Shown here piece by piece: positions 1 to 8,234 of a stretch of DNA of 64,000 nucleotides (position 1 is the stretch's first letter; every line of letters starts with the position of its first letter). The stretch spans positions 324 to 64,323 of the forward strand of contig NZ_QUIV01000002.1 of assembly GCF_003480315.1 (NCBI RefSeq), given 5' to 3'. The notes beneath the pieces were generated by a model. It was not told where the DNA came from, ran no database searches, and saw nothing but the letters and a program-made list of their open reading frames with translations. The translations under genes were made by a program, and so were the position numbers. This DNA is from Clostridium sp. AM33-3 (GTDB lineage Bacteria > Bacillota > Clostridia > Lachnospirales > Lachnospiraceae).

Positions 1-4
1 GGTA

Positions 5-203
5 GAAGTTCCGGAAACCGCGTACAGAATAAGCAGAAACATTGGAATTTGCTTTGTGAGCGAGCATAGCGTCAGACCGGAGACCCTTGTTTGAGCACGC
101 AGCGCGTGCGAGTTTGGGTCGCAGGTCTGACAATAGGCGGCGCAGTGAACAAAACGCAAAATTCCAATGTTTCTGCGTTTCTGTACGCGGTTTCCGGAAC
201 TTC
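5..203. repeat. Long imperfect inverted repeat (about 200 bp)
   Basis: Positions 5-27 are an exact reverse complement of 181-203 (23 bp), and 33-50 of 159-176 (18 bp). Weaker complementarity continues inward, and an inner GC-rich hairpin closes around 83-118. As RNA the whole segment would fold into one long hairpin. No convincing gene lies in it; the short open frames here are by-products of the repeat. It could be a MITE-like element or a dispersed palindromic unit. No target duplication can be judged because the left edge is at the window end. Confidence 0.75.
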
Positions 204-233
204 GGACCTTTTAGTGGTTCCGTCTCAATATTT

Positions 234-599
234 TTATTTGGCTGGTACAATTTCAATCCAGTACCCGTCGGGATCAGAGATAAAGTAAATTCCCATGGCT
301 TCATTTTCGTAGCAGATCACACCCTGCTGTTTATGCTGCTCATGAAGCTTTTCATACTCATCGGTAACAAAGGCAAGATGAAATTCACATTCGCCGAGAT
401 TGTACGGTTCTGTACGGTCGCGAAGCCAGGTGAGCTCCAGAGAAAAGTTACTGGTGCCGTCACCAAGATAGAGCAGCTTGAAGGAGCCATCAGCAGCCTC
501 TTTTTCACGAACTGGTTCCAGATTTAAGGTATCTTTGTAAAATTTCAGACTTTTTTCCAGATTTAATACGTTGAAGTTAAAGTGATTGAACTGAATCAT
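234..599 (-). CDS. VOC (glyoxalase/bleomycin-resistance fold) family protein
   Basis: A 121-residue single-domain protein with the paired beta-alpha-beta-beta-beta pattern of the vicinal oxygen chelate superfamily. It opens with NHFNFNVLNLEKSLKFY (first metal-ligand His region) and ends with the hallmark DPDGYWIEIVP, whose Glu is usually a metal ligand. The length fits lactoylglutathione lyase-like members. The substrate cannot be deduced: members include glyoxalase I, fosfomycin or bleomycin resistance proteins and dioxygenases. It is monocistronic, with a gene-proximal AGAAAGG-type ribosome site upstream and a parS site about 35 bp before its start. Family call confident, enzymatic role unknown. 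Confidence 0.8.
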   Translation of the reverse strand: MIQFNHFNFNVLNLEKSLKFYKDTLNLEPVREKEAADGSFKLLYLGDGTSNFSLELTWLRDRTEPYNLGECEFHLAFVTDEYEKLHEQHKQQGVICYENEAMGIYFISDPDGYWIEIVPAK

Positions 600-632
600 A
601 ACTTTCTCCTTTTCTTGGTAAAAATGATTTCA

Positions 633-648
633 TGTTTCACGTGAAACA
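633..648. promoter_or_regulatory. parS: parS centromere site 1
   Basis: Perfect 16-bp palindrome TGTTTCACGTGAAACA, the canonical Spo0J/ParB binding site of Firmicutes. It lies between the VOC gene and the alpha/beta hydrolase gene, about 1.5 kb upstream of parA. Together with two more copies nearby it places this part of the window in the origin-proximal domain. Confidence 0.95.
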
Positions 649-671
649 TGGGTATAAATTACATTCGCTAT

Positions 672-1622
672 TTAACAAAAATATGTTTTTACAAGCTCAG
701 CAATTTTTTCTGGATGTTCAAAATGCGCAAGCTCTTTTGTCTGTGGGACAAGAATAGTTTCGATAGAAGAGTTGTAATTCTTGTATTCATTCAAACGCTC
801 TTCTATATTATCTATATTTGCACCACCAACCAGGTAAATGCTGTTATCAATTTTCTTCAGTGCATTCACCAGATTACATTTTGTGTAGTTACAGCGGATG
901 CTTGCGAAAGTGGATTTTGGGGAAGCGCCGCGATGGGCGGCTTCATAGCAGGCATCCACATAGCTTGACTTCGCGGAATAAGGATTGTAAAGCTTTTTAG
1001 TTACCAATTCTTCCATTATCATTTTTTTACTGCTTGCTATGTTATATAAGAGCGTTCCAATAATTGGAAGTTCAATCATACATTTATACATTTTGGCAGT
1101 TTTGCCTGGTATAGAACTGAAATCAAGCAGACTGAGAGGATTGATTGCCATAATCTGATCGAAAAGATCTGGATTATTAGCGCATGCCATTAGTGGAATG
1201 GAAGCTGCCTCGCCAGATGTGATGATACTGGTCCGGTGTCCAATTTCCGATTTTATAAAATCGGAAATCAGCTGTACATACAGGAAATTGGTATATGTCA
1301 TGTTCGCTTTTTCGGAACGTCCAAATCCAAGCAGATCAATTGTATAAACAGTATATTTGCTGCTTAAAAAAGGAATAAGCTGTTTCCACTCATATCCGGA
1401 TGTACAGGTGTCCAGATCATGAATAAGCAGCAATGGTTTACCGGTTCCTTCTTTTGTATAATAAACATTGCCGAGACGCCATTTGAAACAGAGTGGTTCC
1501 GGTTCTGCCAGGAAATTTTTGGAAATGGCAGAAAACTGGATTGCTTTGTTGATTCCAGCGGTGGTGACAGCAGCGCCGGCAGAAAGAATAAGGAGCGTGA
1601 GTAATTTGTTTTTTGCTTTCAT
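672..1622 (-). CDS. Alpha/beta hydrolase-fold protein, apparently without a Ser nucleophile
   Basis: A 316-residue protein with an N-terminal hydrophobic segment (about residues 7-23, membrane anchor or uncleaved signal) and an alpha/beta hydrolase core. LLLIHDLDTC matches the oxyanion-hole HG region and IDLLGFGRSEK the strand-4 motif. At the nucleophile elbow, where GxSxG is expected, the sequence reads IITSGEAAS, so the Ser position aligns with Gly137. A C-terminal His region (LAHFEHPEKI) remains. It may be non-catalytic or use a shifted Ser136. Start chosen at 1622 because AAAGGAGG sits just upstream; a longer frame from 1652 lacks a good ribosome site. It lies between parS sites and divergently from parA. 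Confidence 0.7.
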   Translation of the reverse strand: MKAKNKLLTLLILSAGAAVTTAGINKAIQFSAISKNFLAEPEPLCFKWRLGNVYYTKEGTGKPLLLIHDLDTCTSGYEWKQLIPFLSSKYTVYTIDLLGFGRSEKANMTYTNFLYVQLISDFIKSEIGHRTSIITSGEAASIPLMACANNPDLFDQIMAINPLSLLDFSSIPGKTAKMYKCMIELPIIGTLLYNIASSKKMIMEELVTKKLYNPYSAKSSYVDACYEAAHRGASPKSTFASIRCNYTKCNLVNALKKIDNSIYLVGGANIDNIEERLNEYKNYNSSIETILVPQTKELAHFEHPEKIAELVKTYFC

Positions 1623-1882
1623 AGATTCCTCCTTTATGCCTTGCAAAAACATGCGTTTCGCATATATTTAGTATAGTATTATTTGGCAAAAGATGCAAGA
1701 AAAATACATCCGTTAGGAGATACGGATTATAGTAAGAGAAATGTTTGCAACTGTTCACAGGTAGAGATTTTCTGAACTGATAATTTCGTACGATACAGTT
1801 CTGGCAGCAGATTTTGCCGATTTAGAATGCGCGGTATCGGTAAAATCCCGTTGCTGGACACACATATGTGAACTGCAACAAA

Positions 1883-1898
1883 TGTTTCACGTGAAACA
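1883..1898. promoter_or_regulatory. parS: parS centromere site 2
   Basis: Perfect TGTTTCACGTGAAACA palindrome in the roughly 500-bp gene-free stretch (1623-2154) between the hydrolase gene and parA. Apart from the two parS sites I see no gene in that stretch. Confidence 0.95.
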
Positions 1899-1938
1899 TT
1901 GAAAAACGAAATTACACAAGAAAGAAATGCCAAGAAGA

Positions 1939-1954
1939 TGTTTCACGTGAAACA
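1939..1954. promoter_or_regulatory. parS: parS centromere site 3
   Basis: Third perfect TGTTTCACGTGAAACA copy, 56 bp from the previous one and about 200 bp before parA. Such clustering near the parAB operon is typical of chromosomal ParB loading zones. Confidence 0.95.
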
Positions 1955-2154
1955 TGAGTGAAGCGTAAAAAGTCTTATGGAATGCATGAAATACAGCAGC
2001 AAAAGTGTTATTGTACACGGATGGGCATTTTCTGAACGGATAATGCATTTTTAATAATACATTTTAGGACAAAGAATAGGAAAAGCAACAAAAATGTGCT
2101 ATACTAATTCTATTGTAAAAAATAAATGGAATGACAGATTATAAGGATGATACT

Positions 2155-2922
2155 ATGGGAAGAATAATTGCTATTGCAAATCAGAAGGGCGGCGTGGGAA
2201 AAACCACAACAGCTATTAATTTATCTGCTTGTCTGGCAGAAGCGGGACAAAAGGTTCTGGCGGTGGATTTTGATCCGCAGGGAAATGCGACCAGTGGTCT
2301 GGGCTTTGAAAAAGGCTATATGGACAAGACAGTATATGAGTTGCTGGTCGGAGAATGTACGCTGGAGGAGTGCATTATTAAGGAAGTTCAAGAAAATCTG
2401 GACGTACTTCCTTCGGATGTAAATCTTGCGGGAGCGGAGATTGAACTTCTGGATGTTCCGAACAAGGAGTCTTTGCTTAGAACAGAACTGGGAAAAATAA
2501 AGAATGATTACGATTATGTTATCATTGATTGCCCACCATCTTTGAGCCTTTTAACAATTAATGCACTGACAGCAGCAGATACAGTATTGGTTCCGATTCA
2601 GTGTGAATACTATGCGCTGGAGGGCTTGAGTCAGATTATACAGACTGTAGAGTTGGTAAAGAAGAAATTGAATCCACAGCTGGAACTGGAAGGCGTTGTT
2701 TTTACCATGTACGATGCGAGAACAAATTTGTCCTTGCAGGTGGTTGAAAATGTGAAAGCACATTTAAATAAGAATATTTATAAAACAATCATTCCGAGAA
2801 ACGTGAGACTGGCAGAGGCACCAAGCCATGGCAAACCGATTAATATTTATGATACGCGCTCAACCGGAGCGGAGAGTTACCGGATGCTGGCGGCCGAAGT
2901 AATTAGCAGAGGGGAAGAATAG
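2155..2922 (+). CDS. parA: Chromosome partitioning ATPase ParA/Soj
   Basis: A 255-residue deviant Walker-A ATPase. NQKGGVGKTTTAINL near the N-terminus carries the signature lysine, followed by VDFDPQGNATSG (switch I) and VIIDCPPSLSLLTINAL (Walker B). It works with ParB and parS in origin segregation and, in Bacillus, in control of DnaA. Start set at 2155 because AAGGA at 2143-2147 is correctly spaced; an in-frame ATG at 2131 would add eight residues without a better site. parB follows after 2 bp, so the two are co-transcribed. Three parS sites lie upstream. Chromosomal type, clearly different from the ICE-borne ParA further downstream. Confidence 0.95.
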   Translation: MGRIIAIANQKGGVGKTTTAINLSACLAEAGQKVLAVDFDPQGNATSGLGFEKGYMDKTVYELLVGECTLEECIIKEVQENLDVLPSDVNLAGAEIELLDVPNKESLLRTELGKIKNDYDYVIIDCPPSLSLLTINALTAADTVLVPIQCEYYALEGLSQIIQTVELVKKKLNPQLELEGVVFTMYDARTNLSLQVVENVKAHLNKNIYKTIIPRNVRLAEAPSHGKPINIYDTRSTGAESYRMLAAEVISRGEE

Positions 2923-2924
2923 AG

Positions 2925-4022
2925 ATGGCAGGAGCAAAAAGAGGATTAGGAAGAGGACTTGGAGCATTATTTGGAGAAGATACTGTTGAAGAAGTGATTT
3001 CAGAGGAAAAAGCTACAGCACGAAAACATGAAAGTGCAGTGAGTGAGACGAAAAATAAAACAGAAAATCACACAGTCAATAAGAAGCAGAATGCTGAAAA
3101 AAATGCAGTAGCAAGAAATAACGTACAGAAAACTGAGAAAAAAGAAGCGCAGACTTCTGAAAAAGAAATTTTGAATGTTGTACAAGAAATATCACCGCAG
3201 GAACAGGAAAAAGAGGTGCAGACTCAGGCGAAATTGGAACTGAAAATTTCAGAAATTGAGCCGAACCGAGATCAGCCGCGCAAGGCATTTGATGAGGAAC
3301 AGTTGGAAGAGCTTGCAGATTCCATTCGAAAATACGGTGTATTACAGCCACTTCTGGTTCAGAAAAAGGGCGAAAGTTACGAGATCATTGCCGGTGAGCG
3401 AAGATGGCGAGCTGCTAAACTGGCTGGATTGAAGATGATTCCTGCTGTTATCCGGGAGTATAGCCCACAGCAGGCTATGGAAATTGCGTTAATTGAAAAT
3501 GTTCAGCGGGAGGATTTGAATCCGATCGAAGAAGCGCAGGCTTATCAACGTCTGATGCAGGAGTTTTCCTTAAAACAGGAAGAAATTGCGGAACGAGTTT
3601 CCAAGAACCGTACGACGATTACCAACTGTATGCGTCTGTTAAATCTGGCTCCGGAAGTTCAGCAGATGCTGATTGAGGGCCGGATTGCCAGTGGTCATGC
3701 AAGAGCGCTTCTGGCAGTGGCAGATCCATATCAGCAGCTGGAACTGGCAAAAAAAGTTGAACTGGAGCGAATGAGTGTCCGTGAAGTTGAAAAAGCTGTA
3801 AAACTGTTGGGAAAAGAAAAGAAAGAAAAGAAAAAATCCCAGGTAGATGAGGCTGTTGAGCTGGTATTCCAGGATATGGAAAATCGTATGAAAACGGTTA
3901 TGGGAACTAAGGTTAACATCAGTCGTAAAGATAAATCCAAAGGAAAAATTGAAATTGAGTATTACTCCGAGGCTGAGCTGGAGCGTCTTGTAGAACTGAT
4001 CGAATCTATCCAGCCGGTATAG
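2925..4022 (+). CDS. parB: Chromosome partitioning protein ParB/Spo0J
   Basis: A 365-residue ParB. Residues 1-100 hold the N-terminal RGLGRGLGALF motif (ParA-stimulating) and a long Lys/Glu/Gln-rich linker, longer than in Bacillus Spo0J. The ParB/Srx CTPase domain follows, with DQPRKAFDE and GERRWRAAKLAG, then the helix-turn-helix (LKQEEIAERVSKNRTTITN) that reads parS, and a C-terminal dimerisation segment. It loads on parS as a CTP-dependent clamp and recruits SMC. It starts 2 bp after parA. The low-complexity linker is the only unusual element. Confidence 0.95.
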   Translation: MAGAKRGLGRGLGALFGEDTVEEVISEEKATARKHESAVSETKNKTENHTVNKKQNAEKNAVARNNVQKTEKKEAQTSEKEILNVVQEISPQEQEKEVQTQAKLELKISEIEPNRDQPRKAFDEEQLEELADSIRKYGVLQPLLVQKKGESYEIIAGERRWRAAKLAGLKMIPAVIREYSPQQAMEIALIENVQREDLNPIEEAQAYQRLMQEFSLKQEEIAERVSKNRTTITNCMRLLNLAPEVQQMLIEGRIASGHARALLAVADPYQQLELAKKVELERMSVREVEKAVKLLGKEKKEKKKSQVDEAVELVFQDMENRMKTVMGTKVNISRKDKSKGKIEIEYYSEAELERLVELIESIQPV

Positions 4023-4052
4023 TCTAAAACGGAAGGACAGGAATGCATTAAT

Positions 4053-4574
4053 ATGGAAGAAAGTATTTTAAACGATCTGGGTTTTGATCCGGTGTATCTG
4101 TTGATCGCATCGGCAATTCTTACCTTGATTTTAATGGTTGTGACAATATTGTGCCTGATTAACATGAGAAAGCTTTACCGCCGATATGATATTTTTATGC
4201 GTGGAAAAGATGCGGAAAGTATGGAAAACATGATTGTGGATCAGATGAACGCAATTATTGAATTGCAGTCCCAGGACCGCTATAATAAGGATTCTATTCG
4301 AACAGCTAACAAAAATAGCCGTGCCGCATTCCAGAAGATCGGAATTGTGAAGTACAATGCATTCAAGGGTATGGGTGGAAATTTGAGTTTTGCTTTGGCC
4401 ATGTTGGATTATACCAATACCGGATTTGTATTGAATTCAGTTCACAGTCGAGAGGGCTGCTATCTGTATTTAAAGGATGTGGAACGTGGTGAAACAGAGG
4501 TTTTGCTTGGTGCGGAGGAGAAGGAAGCATTGGAGCAGGCTCTTGGTTACAAGGAGAGAAAGCCAGAGGTATAA
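4053..4574 (+). CDS. DUF4446 membrane-anchored protein
   Basis: A 173-residue protein with one N-terminal transmembrane helix (about residues 15-38) followed by a cytoplasmic domain. The motif NAFKGMGGNLSFALAMLD is the recognisable core of the DUF4446 family. In many Clostridia this gene sits directly after parB, as here (31 bp gap), so it is probably co-transcribed. Function unknown; the position suggests a link to chromosome organisation or the cell envelope, but that is inference. A terminator follows immediately. Confidence 0.8.
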   Translation: MEESILNDLGFDPVYLLIASAILTLILMVVTILCLINMRKLYRRYDIFMRGKDAESMENMIVDQMNAIIELQSQDRYNKDSIRTANKNSRAAFQKIGIVKYNAFKGMGGNLSFALAMLDYTNTGFVLNSVHSREGCYLYLKDVERGETEVLLGAEEKEALEQALGYKERKPEV

Positions 4575-4631
4575 AGCAAAAGACCAGAACTGAGATGAGA
4601 GTTATTATCCGGTCCTGGTCTTTTGCTTTTG
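4573..4631 (+). terminator. Intrinsic terminator of the parAB-DUF4446 operon
   Basis: AAAGCAAAAGACCAG (4573-4587) pairs with CTGGTCTTTTGCTTT (4615-4629), a 15-bp perfect stem whose 3' arm is T-rich. It begins at the DUF4446 stop codon. Confidence 0.85.
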
Positions 4632-4735
4632 TATTAATTGAGGCTTGCAGCAGTGTTGCAGCTCCGTCTTCAAATATGCATTTTGTATACAAATACATGT
4701 ATGAAAAAAAGATCATAAAAATAAAAATAAATATA

Positions 4736-4807
4736 TTGACAACTATTTAACGAGTGGTATAATACTAACAGAATTCATCGTTAAAGAAATATCAATATAA
4801 TTAACGA
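4736..4807 (+). promoter_or_regulatory. adhE promoter with three TTAACGA half-sites
   Basis: TTGACA (4736-4741) and TATAAT (4758-4763) with 16-bp spacing form a strong sigma-A promoter. TTAACGA occurs at 4746-4752 inside the spacer, inverted (TCGTTAA) at 4778-4784, and direct again at 4801-4807. The 4778/4801 pair makes an inverted repeat. TTAAC-containing palindromes resemble redox-sensor Rex operators, which commonly control adhE, but the full Rex consensus is not met, so the regulator is unassigned. Confidence 0.6.
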
Positions 4808-4849
4808 AAGTTTATAAACCCCATTCAAAAACCGTTGGAGGATAAAAAT

Positions 4850-7462
4850 ATGGCAAAGAAAGAGATGACAGCAGTTCCGGAAATCATCGATAGCGTAGAG
4901 GCACTGGAAGCAAAGATGGCCGCTATGCGTGATGCACAGAAGGTATTTGCAACCTATACTCAGGAGCAGGTTGATAAGATTTTCCACGCAGCTGCGATCG
5001 CAGCAAATCAGATGCGCATTCCATTGGCAAAGATGGCAGTGGAAGAGACTGGTATGGGCGTGGTAGAGGATAAGGTGATCAAGAACAACTACGCAGCAGA
5101 GCATATTCACAATGCATATAAAGATATGAAGACCTGCGGCGTGATCGAAGAAGATAAGGCATACGGTATCAAGAAGATTGCAGAGCCGATCGGTCTGGTT
5201 GCAGCCGTTATCCCAACAACCAATCCGACTTCCACCGCAATTTTTAAAACCCTGATCTGTTTAAAGACCAGAAATGCTATTATCATTTCCCCACATCCGC
5301 GTGCAAAAGCCTGCACCATTGCAGCAGCGAAAGTTGTTCTGGACGCAGCCGTAAAAGCTGGTGCACCGGAGGGAATTATCGGATGGATCGATGTTCCATC
5401 TCTGGAGCTGACTAACACGGTAATGAAGGATGCTGATATTATTCTGGCAACCGGTGGTCCGGGTATGGTAAAGGCAGCATATTCTTCCGGAAAACCGGCA
5501 CTGGGAGTAGGTGCAGGAAATACCCCGGCAATCATTGATGATACTGCTGATATCAAGCTGGCAGTCAATTCCATCATCCATTCCAAGACTTTTGATAATG
5601 GTATGATTTGTGCGTCTGAGCAGTCGGTAACGGTTCTTGCACCGGTTTATGAGGCAGTGAAAAAAGAGTTTGTATACCGCGGCTGCTATTTCTTAAAACC
5701 AGACGAGATTGAGAAAGTAAGAAAAACCATTCTTATCAACGGATCCTTAAATGCAAAGATCGTAGGTCAGAGTGCATATAAGATCGCAAAGATGGCTGGT
5801 GTTGAGGTGCCGGAGGATACCAAGATCCTGATCGGAGAGGTAGAGTCTGTAGATATCAGTGAGGAGTTTGCACACGAGAAACTCTCACCGGTTCTGGCTA
5901 TGTACAAGGCTCAGACTTTTGATGAGGCGATTGCAAAGGCAGAGCGCCTGGTTGCAGATGGCGGTTATGGCCACACATCTTCCCTCTATGTCAATGTAAA
6001 CGAGAAAGAGAAGATGGCAAAACATGCAGCTGCCATGAAGACCTGCCGTATCCTGGTTAATACCCCGTCATCTCAGGGCGGTATTGGCGATCTGTATAAC
6101 TTCAAGCTGCTTCCATCCCTGACACTGGGCTGTGGTTCCTGGGGCGGTAACTCTGTTTCTGAGAACGTAGGCGTGAAACATCTGCTGAACATTAAGACTG
6201 TTGCTGAGAGGAGAGAAAACATGCTGTGGTTCCGCGCACCGGAGAAGGTATACTTCAAGAAAGGCTGTATGCCGGTAGCTTTAAGTGAGCTGAAGGATGT
6301 CATGGGCAAGAAGAGAGCATTTATTGTAACGGACTCCTTCCTTTATATGAATGGTTATACAAAACCGATTACCGATAAACTGGATGAGATGGGCATTGTT
6401 TACCAGTGCTTCTCCAATGTACAGCCGGACCCGACCCTGGCAAATGCGATGGAAGGTGCAAAGGCTATGACTGCATTCCAGCCGGATGTCATCATCGCAC
6501 TGGGCGGTGGCTCCGCAATGGATGCAGGTAAGATCATGTGGGTTATGTATGAGCATCCGGAAGTGGATTTCCAGGGCATGGCAATGCGCTTCATTGATAT
6601 CCGGAAACGTGTTTATACCTTCCCGAAGATGGGAGAAAAAGCTTATTTTGTGGCAATCCCGACCTCTTCCGGTACTGGTTCCGAAGTAACTCCATTTGCG
6701 GTTATCACCGATCAGGAGACCGGTGTGAAGTATCCGTTAGCAGATTATCAGCTGCTTCCGAACATGTCCATCGTAGATACTGATAATATGATGAGCCAGC
6801 CGAAGGGCTTAACCAGTGCATCAGGTGTGGATGTTCTGACTCATGCACTGGAGGCATATGCTTCTGTTATGGCAACAGACTACACAGATGGCCTTGCATT
6901 AAAGGCTATGAAGAACGTATTTGAGTATCTGCCGACGGCATACAATGACGGCGGAAACGTAGAGGCAAGAAGCAAGATGGCTGACGCTTCCTGCATGGCT
7001 GGTATGGCATTTGCAAACGCATTCTTAGGTGTCTGCCATTCTATGGCACACAAGCTGGGCGCGTTCCATCACCTGCCGCATGGTATCGCTAACGCACTGC
7101 TGATTTCTCTGGTTGTAGAGTATAACTCTGCTGAGTGCCCAAGAAAGATGGGAACCTTCTCTCAGTACCAGTATCCGCATACCATGGCCCGTTATGCAGA
7201 GTGTGCACGTTTCGTTGGCATTCAGGCAAAGACGGATGAAGAGGCAGTGAAGAAGCTCATTGAGAAGATTGAGGAGCTGAAAGCAGCAGTCGGCGTGAAG
7301 AAGACCATTGCTGAGTATGGTGTAGATGAAAAATACTTCCTGGATACTCTGGATGCCATGGTAGAACAGGCATTTGATGACCAGTGCACCGGCGCAAACC
7401 CGAGATACCCGCTGATGAGTGAGATCAAAGAAATGTACTTAAGAGCTTACTACGGAAAATAA
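4850..7462 (+). CDS. adhE: Bifunctional acetaldehyde-CoA / alcohol dehydrogenase
   Basis: An 870-residue AdhE, usual length for the family. The N-terminal half is a CoA-acylating aldehyde dehydrogenase with the catalytic Cys in FDNGMICASEQS. The C-terminal half is an iron-dependent alcohol dehydrogenase with GGGSAMDAGK (NADH binding) and iron ligands in HALEAYASV and the HSMAHKLGAFHHLPHG region. It reduces acetyl-CoA to ethanol with two NADH, regenerating NAD+ in fermentation, and typically forms spirosomes. Start at 4850 follows GGAGG (4837-4841). Monocistronic between a strong promoter and an intrinsic terminator. Codon use is the highly biased kind seen in abundant proteins. Confidence 0.97.
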   Translation: MAKKEMTAVPEIIDSVEALEAKMAAMRDAQKVFATYTQEQVDKIFHAAAIAANQMRIPLAKMAVEETGMGVVEDKVIKNNYAAEHIHNAYKDMKTCGVIEEDKAYGIKKIAEPIGLVAAVIPTTNPTSTAIFKTLICLKTRNAIIISPHPRAKACTIAAAKVVLDAAVKAGAPEGIIGWIDVPSLELTNTVMKDADIILATGGPGMVKAAYSSGKPALGVGAGNTPAIIDDTADIKLAVNSIIHSKTFDNGMICASEQSVTVLAPVYEAVKKEFVYRGCYFLKPDEIEKVRKTILINGSLNAKIVGQSAYKIAKMAGVEVPEDTKILIGEVESVDISEEFAHEKLSPVLAMYKAQTFDEAIAKAERLVADGGYGHTSSLYVNVNEKEKMAKHAAAMKTCRILVNTPSSQGGIGDLYNFKLLPSLTLGCGSWGGNSVSENVGVKHLLNIKTVAERRENMLWFRAPEKVYFKKGCMPVALSELKDVMGKKRAFIVTDSFLYMNGYTKPITDKLDEMGIVYQCFSNVQPDPTLANAMEGAKAMTAFQPDVIIALGGGSAMDAGKIMWVMYEHPEVDFQGMAMRFIDIRKRVYTFPKMGEKAYFVAIPTSSGTGSEVTPFAVITDQETGVKYPLADYQLLPNMSIVDTDNMMSQPKGLTSASGVDVLTHALEAYASVMATDYTDGLALKAMKNVFEYLPTAYNDGGNVEARSKMADASCMAGMAFANAFLGVCHSMAHKLGAFHHLPHGIANALLISLVVEYNSAECPRKMGTFSQYQYPHTMARYAECARFVGIQAKTDEEAVKKLIEKIEELKAAVGVKKTIAEYGVDEKYFLDTLDAMVEQAFDDQCTGANPRYPLMSEIKEMYLRAYYGK

Positions 7463-7478
7463 AATAAGAAAAATGGGA

Positions 7479-7520
7479 ACGTCCCGGACGATATGTGAAA
7501 CGCGTCCGGGGCGTTTTTGT
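7479..7520 (+). terminator. Intrinsic terminator after adhE
   Basis: AACGTCCCGGACG (7478-7490) pairs with CGTCCGGGGCGTT (7503-7515), followed by TTTTTGTTTT. A GC-rich stem with a U-tract 17 bp after the adhE stop. Confidence 0.9.
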
Positions 7521-7585
7521 TTTAATTATATAGAAAATTGCCTCCTATGAAATAAAAACGCTCCGCGAGAAAGTATAATAAAATC

Positions 7586-7634
7586 TTGACATAACTAATG
7601 ACATTAGTCTACAATAAAAACTAACATCATTAGT
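7586..7634 (+). promoter_or_regulatory. TetR-gene promoter with two palindromic operators
   Basis: TTGACA (7586-7591) and TACAAT (7610-7615), 18-bp spacing. A perfect palindrome ACTAATGACATTAGT (7594-7608) fills the spacer. A second, two-mismatch copy ACTAACATCATTAGT (7620-7634) lies just downstream of the -10 box. The layout fits autorepression by the TetR protein encoded next. Confidence 0.75.
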
Positions 7635-7654
7635 TTGTGGGAGGGGAAAAGAAC

Positions 7655-8233
7655 ATGGCTCACAAAGGATTGAATCTGGATGTGGTGGTGAAGGCAGCGG
7701 CAGAATTGATTGAGCAGCAGGGAAGGGATGCATTTTCCATGCGGCTTCTGGCAGAGCAGTTGGGGATAAAGACGGCTTCACTTTACAATCATGTGGATAA
7801 TATGGAAATGCTTCTGGCAGAGGTCTGCAGGTATGGCCTGTGTCTTCAGAATGAGATGGAGATGCAGGCCATGGAGGGAAGGCATGGAGAAGATGCCGTA
7901 CGCCAGCTGGCAGACACATACAGAAACTTTGCGAAAAAACATCGGGAGCTATACTGGCTGATCATGGCCATGTCGGCAAAAGATAAGCGAGTGCGGGATG
8001 ACGCGGCGGTTCTGTTTACAGACCCGTTAAAAAAAATGCTGGAAGATTTTCATTTAAAAGAAGAGGAAAGCATTCATTACCGGCGCTTATTTCGGGCCAT
8101 AGTCCATGGATTTGTGGCGCAGGAGGAGCAGGGGTTCTTCTCCCACTATCCGGCGGCGGTGGATGACAGCTTTCATTTTGCGGTGCAGTGCTATATCGAA
8201 AGCCTGAAACAGGGCGAAAAGAGGTGTTCTTAA
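7655..8233 (+). CDS. TetR/AcrR-family transcriptional regulator
   Basis: A 192-residue regulator. The N-terminal HTH spans about residues 10-50 (DAFSMRLLAEQLGIKTASLY, then NHVDNMEMLLAEV), and the C-terminal ligand domain carries a VHGFVAQEEQGFF segment typical of the WHG (TetR_C_33) type. It probably binds the two ACTAATG palindromes in its own promoter. Start at 7655 follows GGGAGGGG (7639-7646). The neighbouring gene is a wrecked MATE exporter, presumably its original target, so today it may only regulate itself or distant genes. Ligand unknown. Confidence 0.85.
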   Translation: MAHKGLNLDVVVKAAAELIEQQGRDAFSMRLLAEQLGIKTASLYNHVDNMEMLLAEVCRYGLCLQNEMEMQAMEGRHGEDAVRQLADTYRNFAKKHRELYWLIMAMSAKDKRVRDDAAVLFTDPLKKMLEDFHLKEEESIHYRRLFRAIVHGFVAQEEQGFFSHYPAAVDDSFHFAVQCYIESLKQGEKRCS

Positions 8234-8234
8234 C

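Noticed and set aside
87..527. Plus-strand frames over the inverted repeat and the VOC gene
   Set aside because: They run through a palindrome and antisense to a well-supported VOC gene.
1727..1933. Minus-strand open frame across the parS cluster, with SRETF-like residues
   Set aside because: The residues are just a translation of parS; no ribosome site or protein family.
2131..2154. N-terminal MTDYKDD reading before ParA, resembling an epitope tag
   Set aside because: It arises from an upstream in-frame ATG; the correctly spaced AAGGA places the real start at 2155, so this is chance, not a construct.
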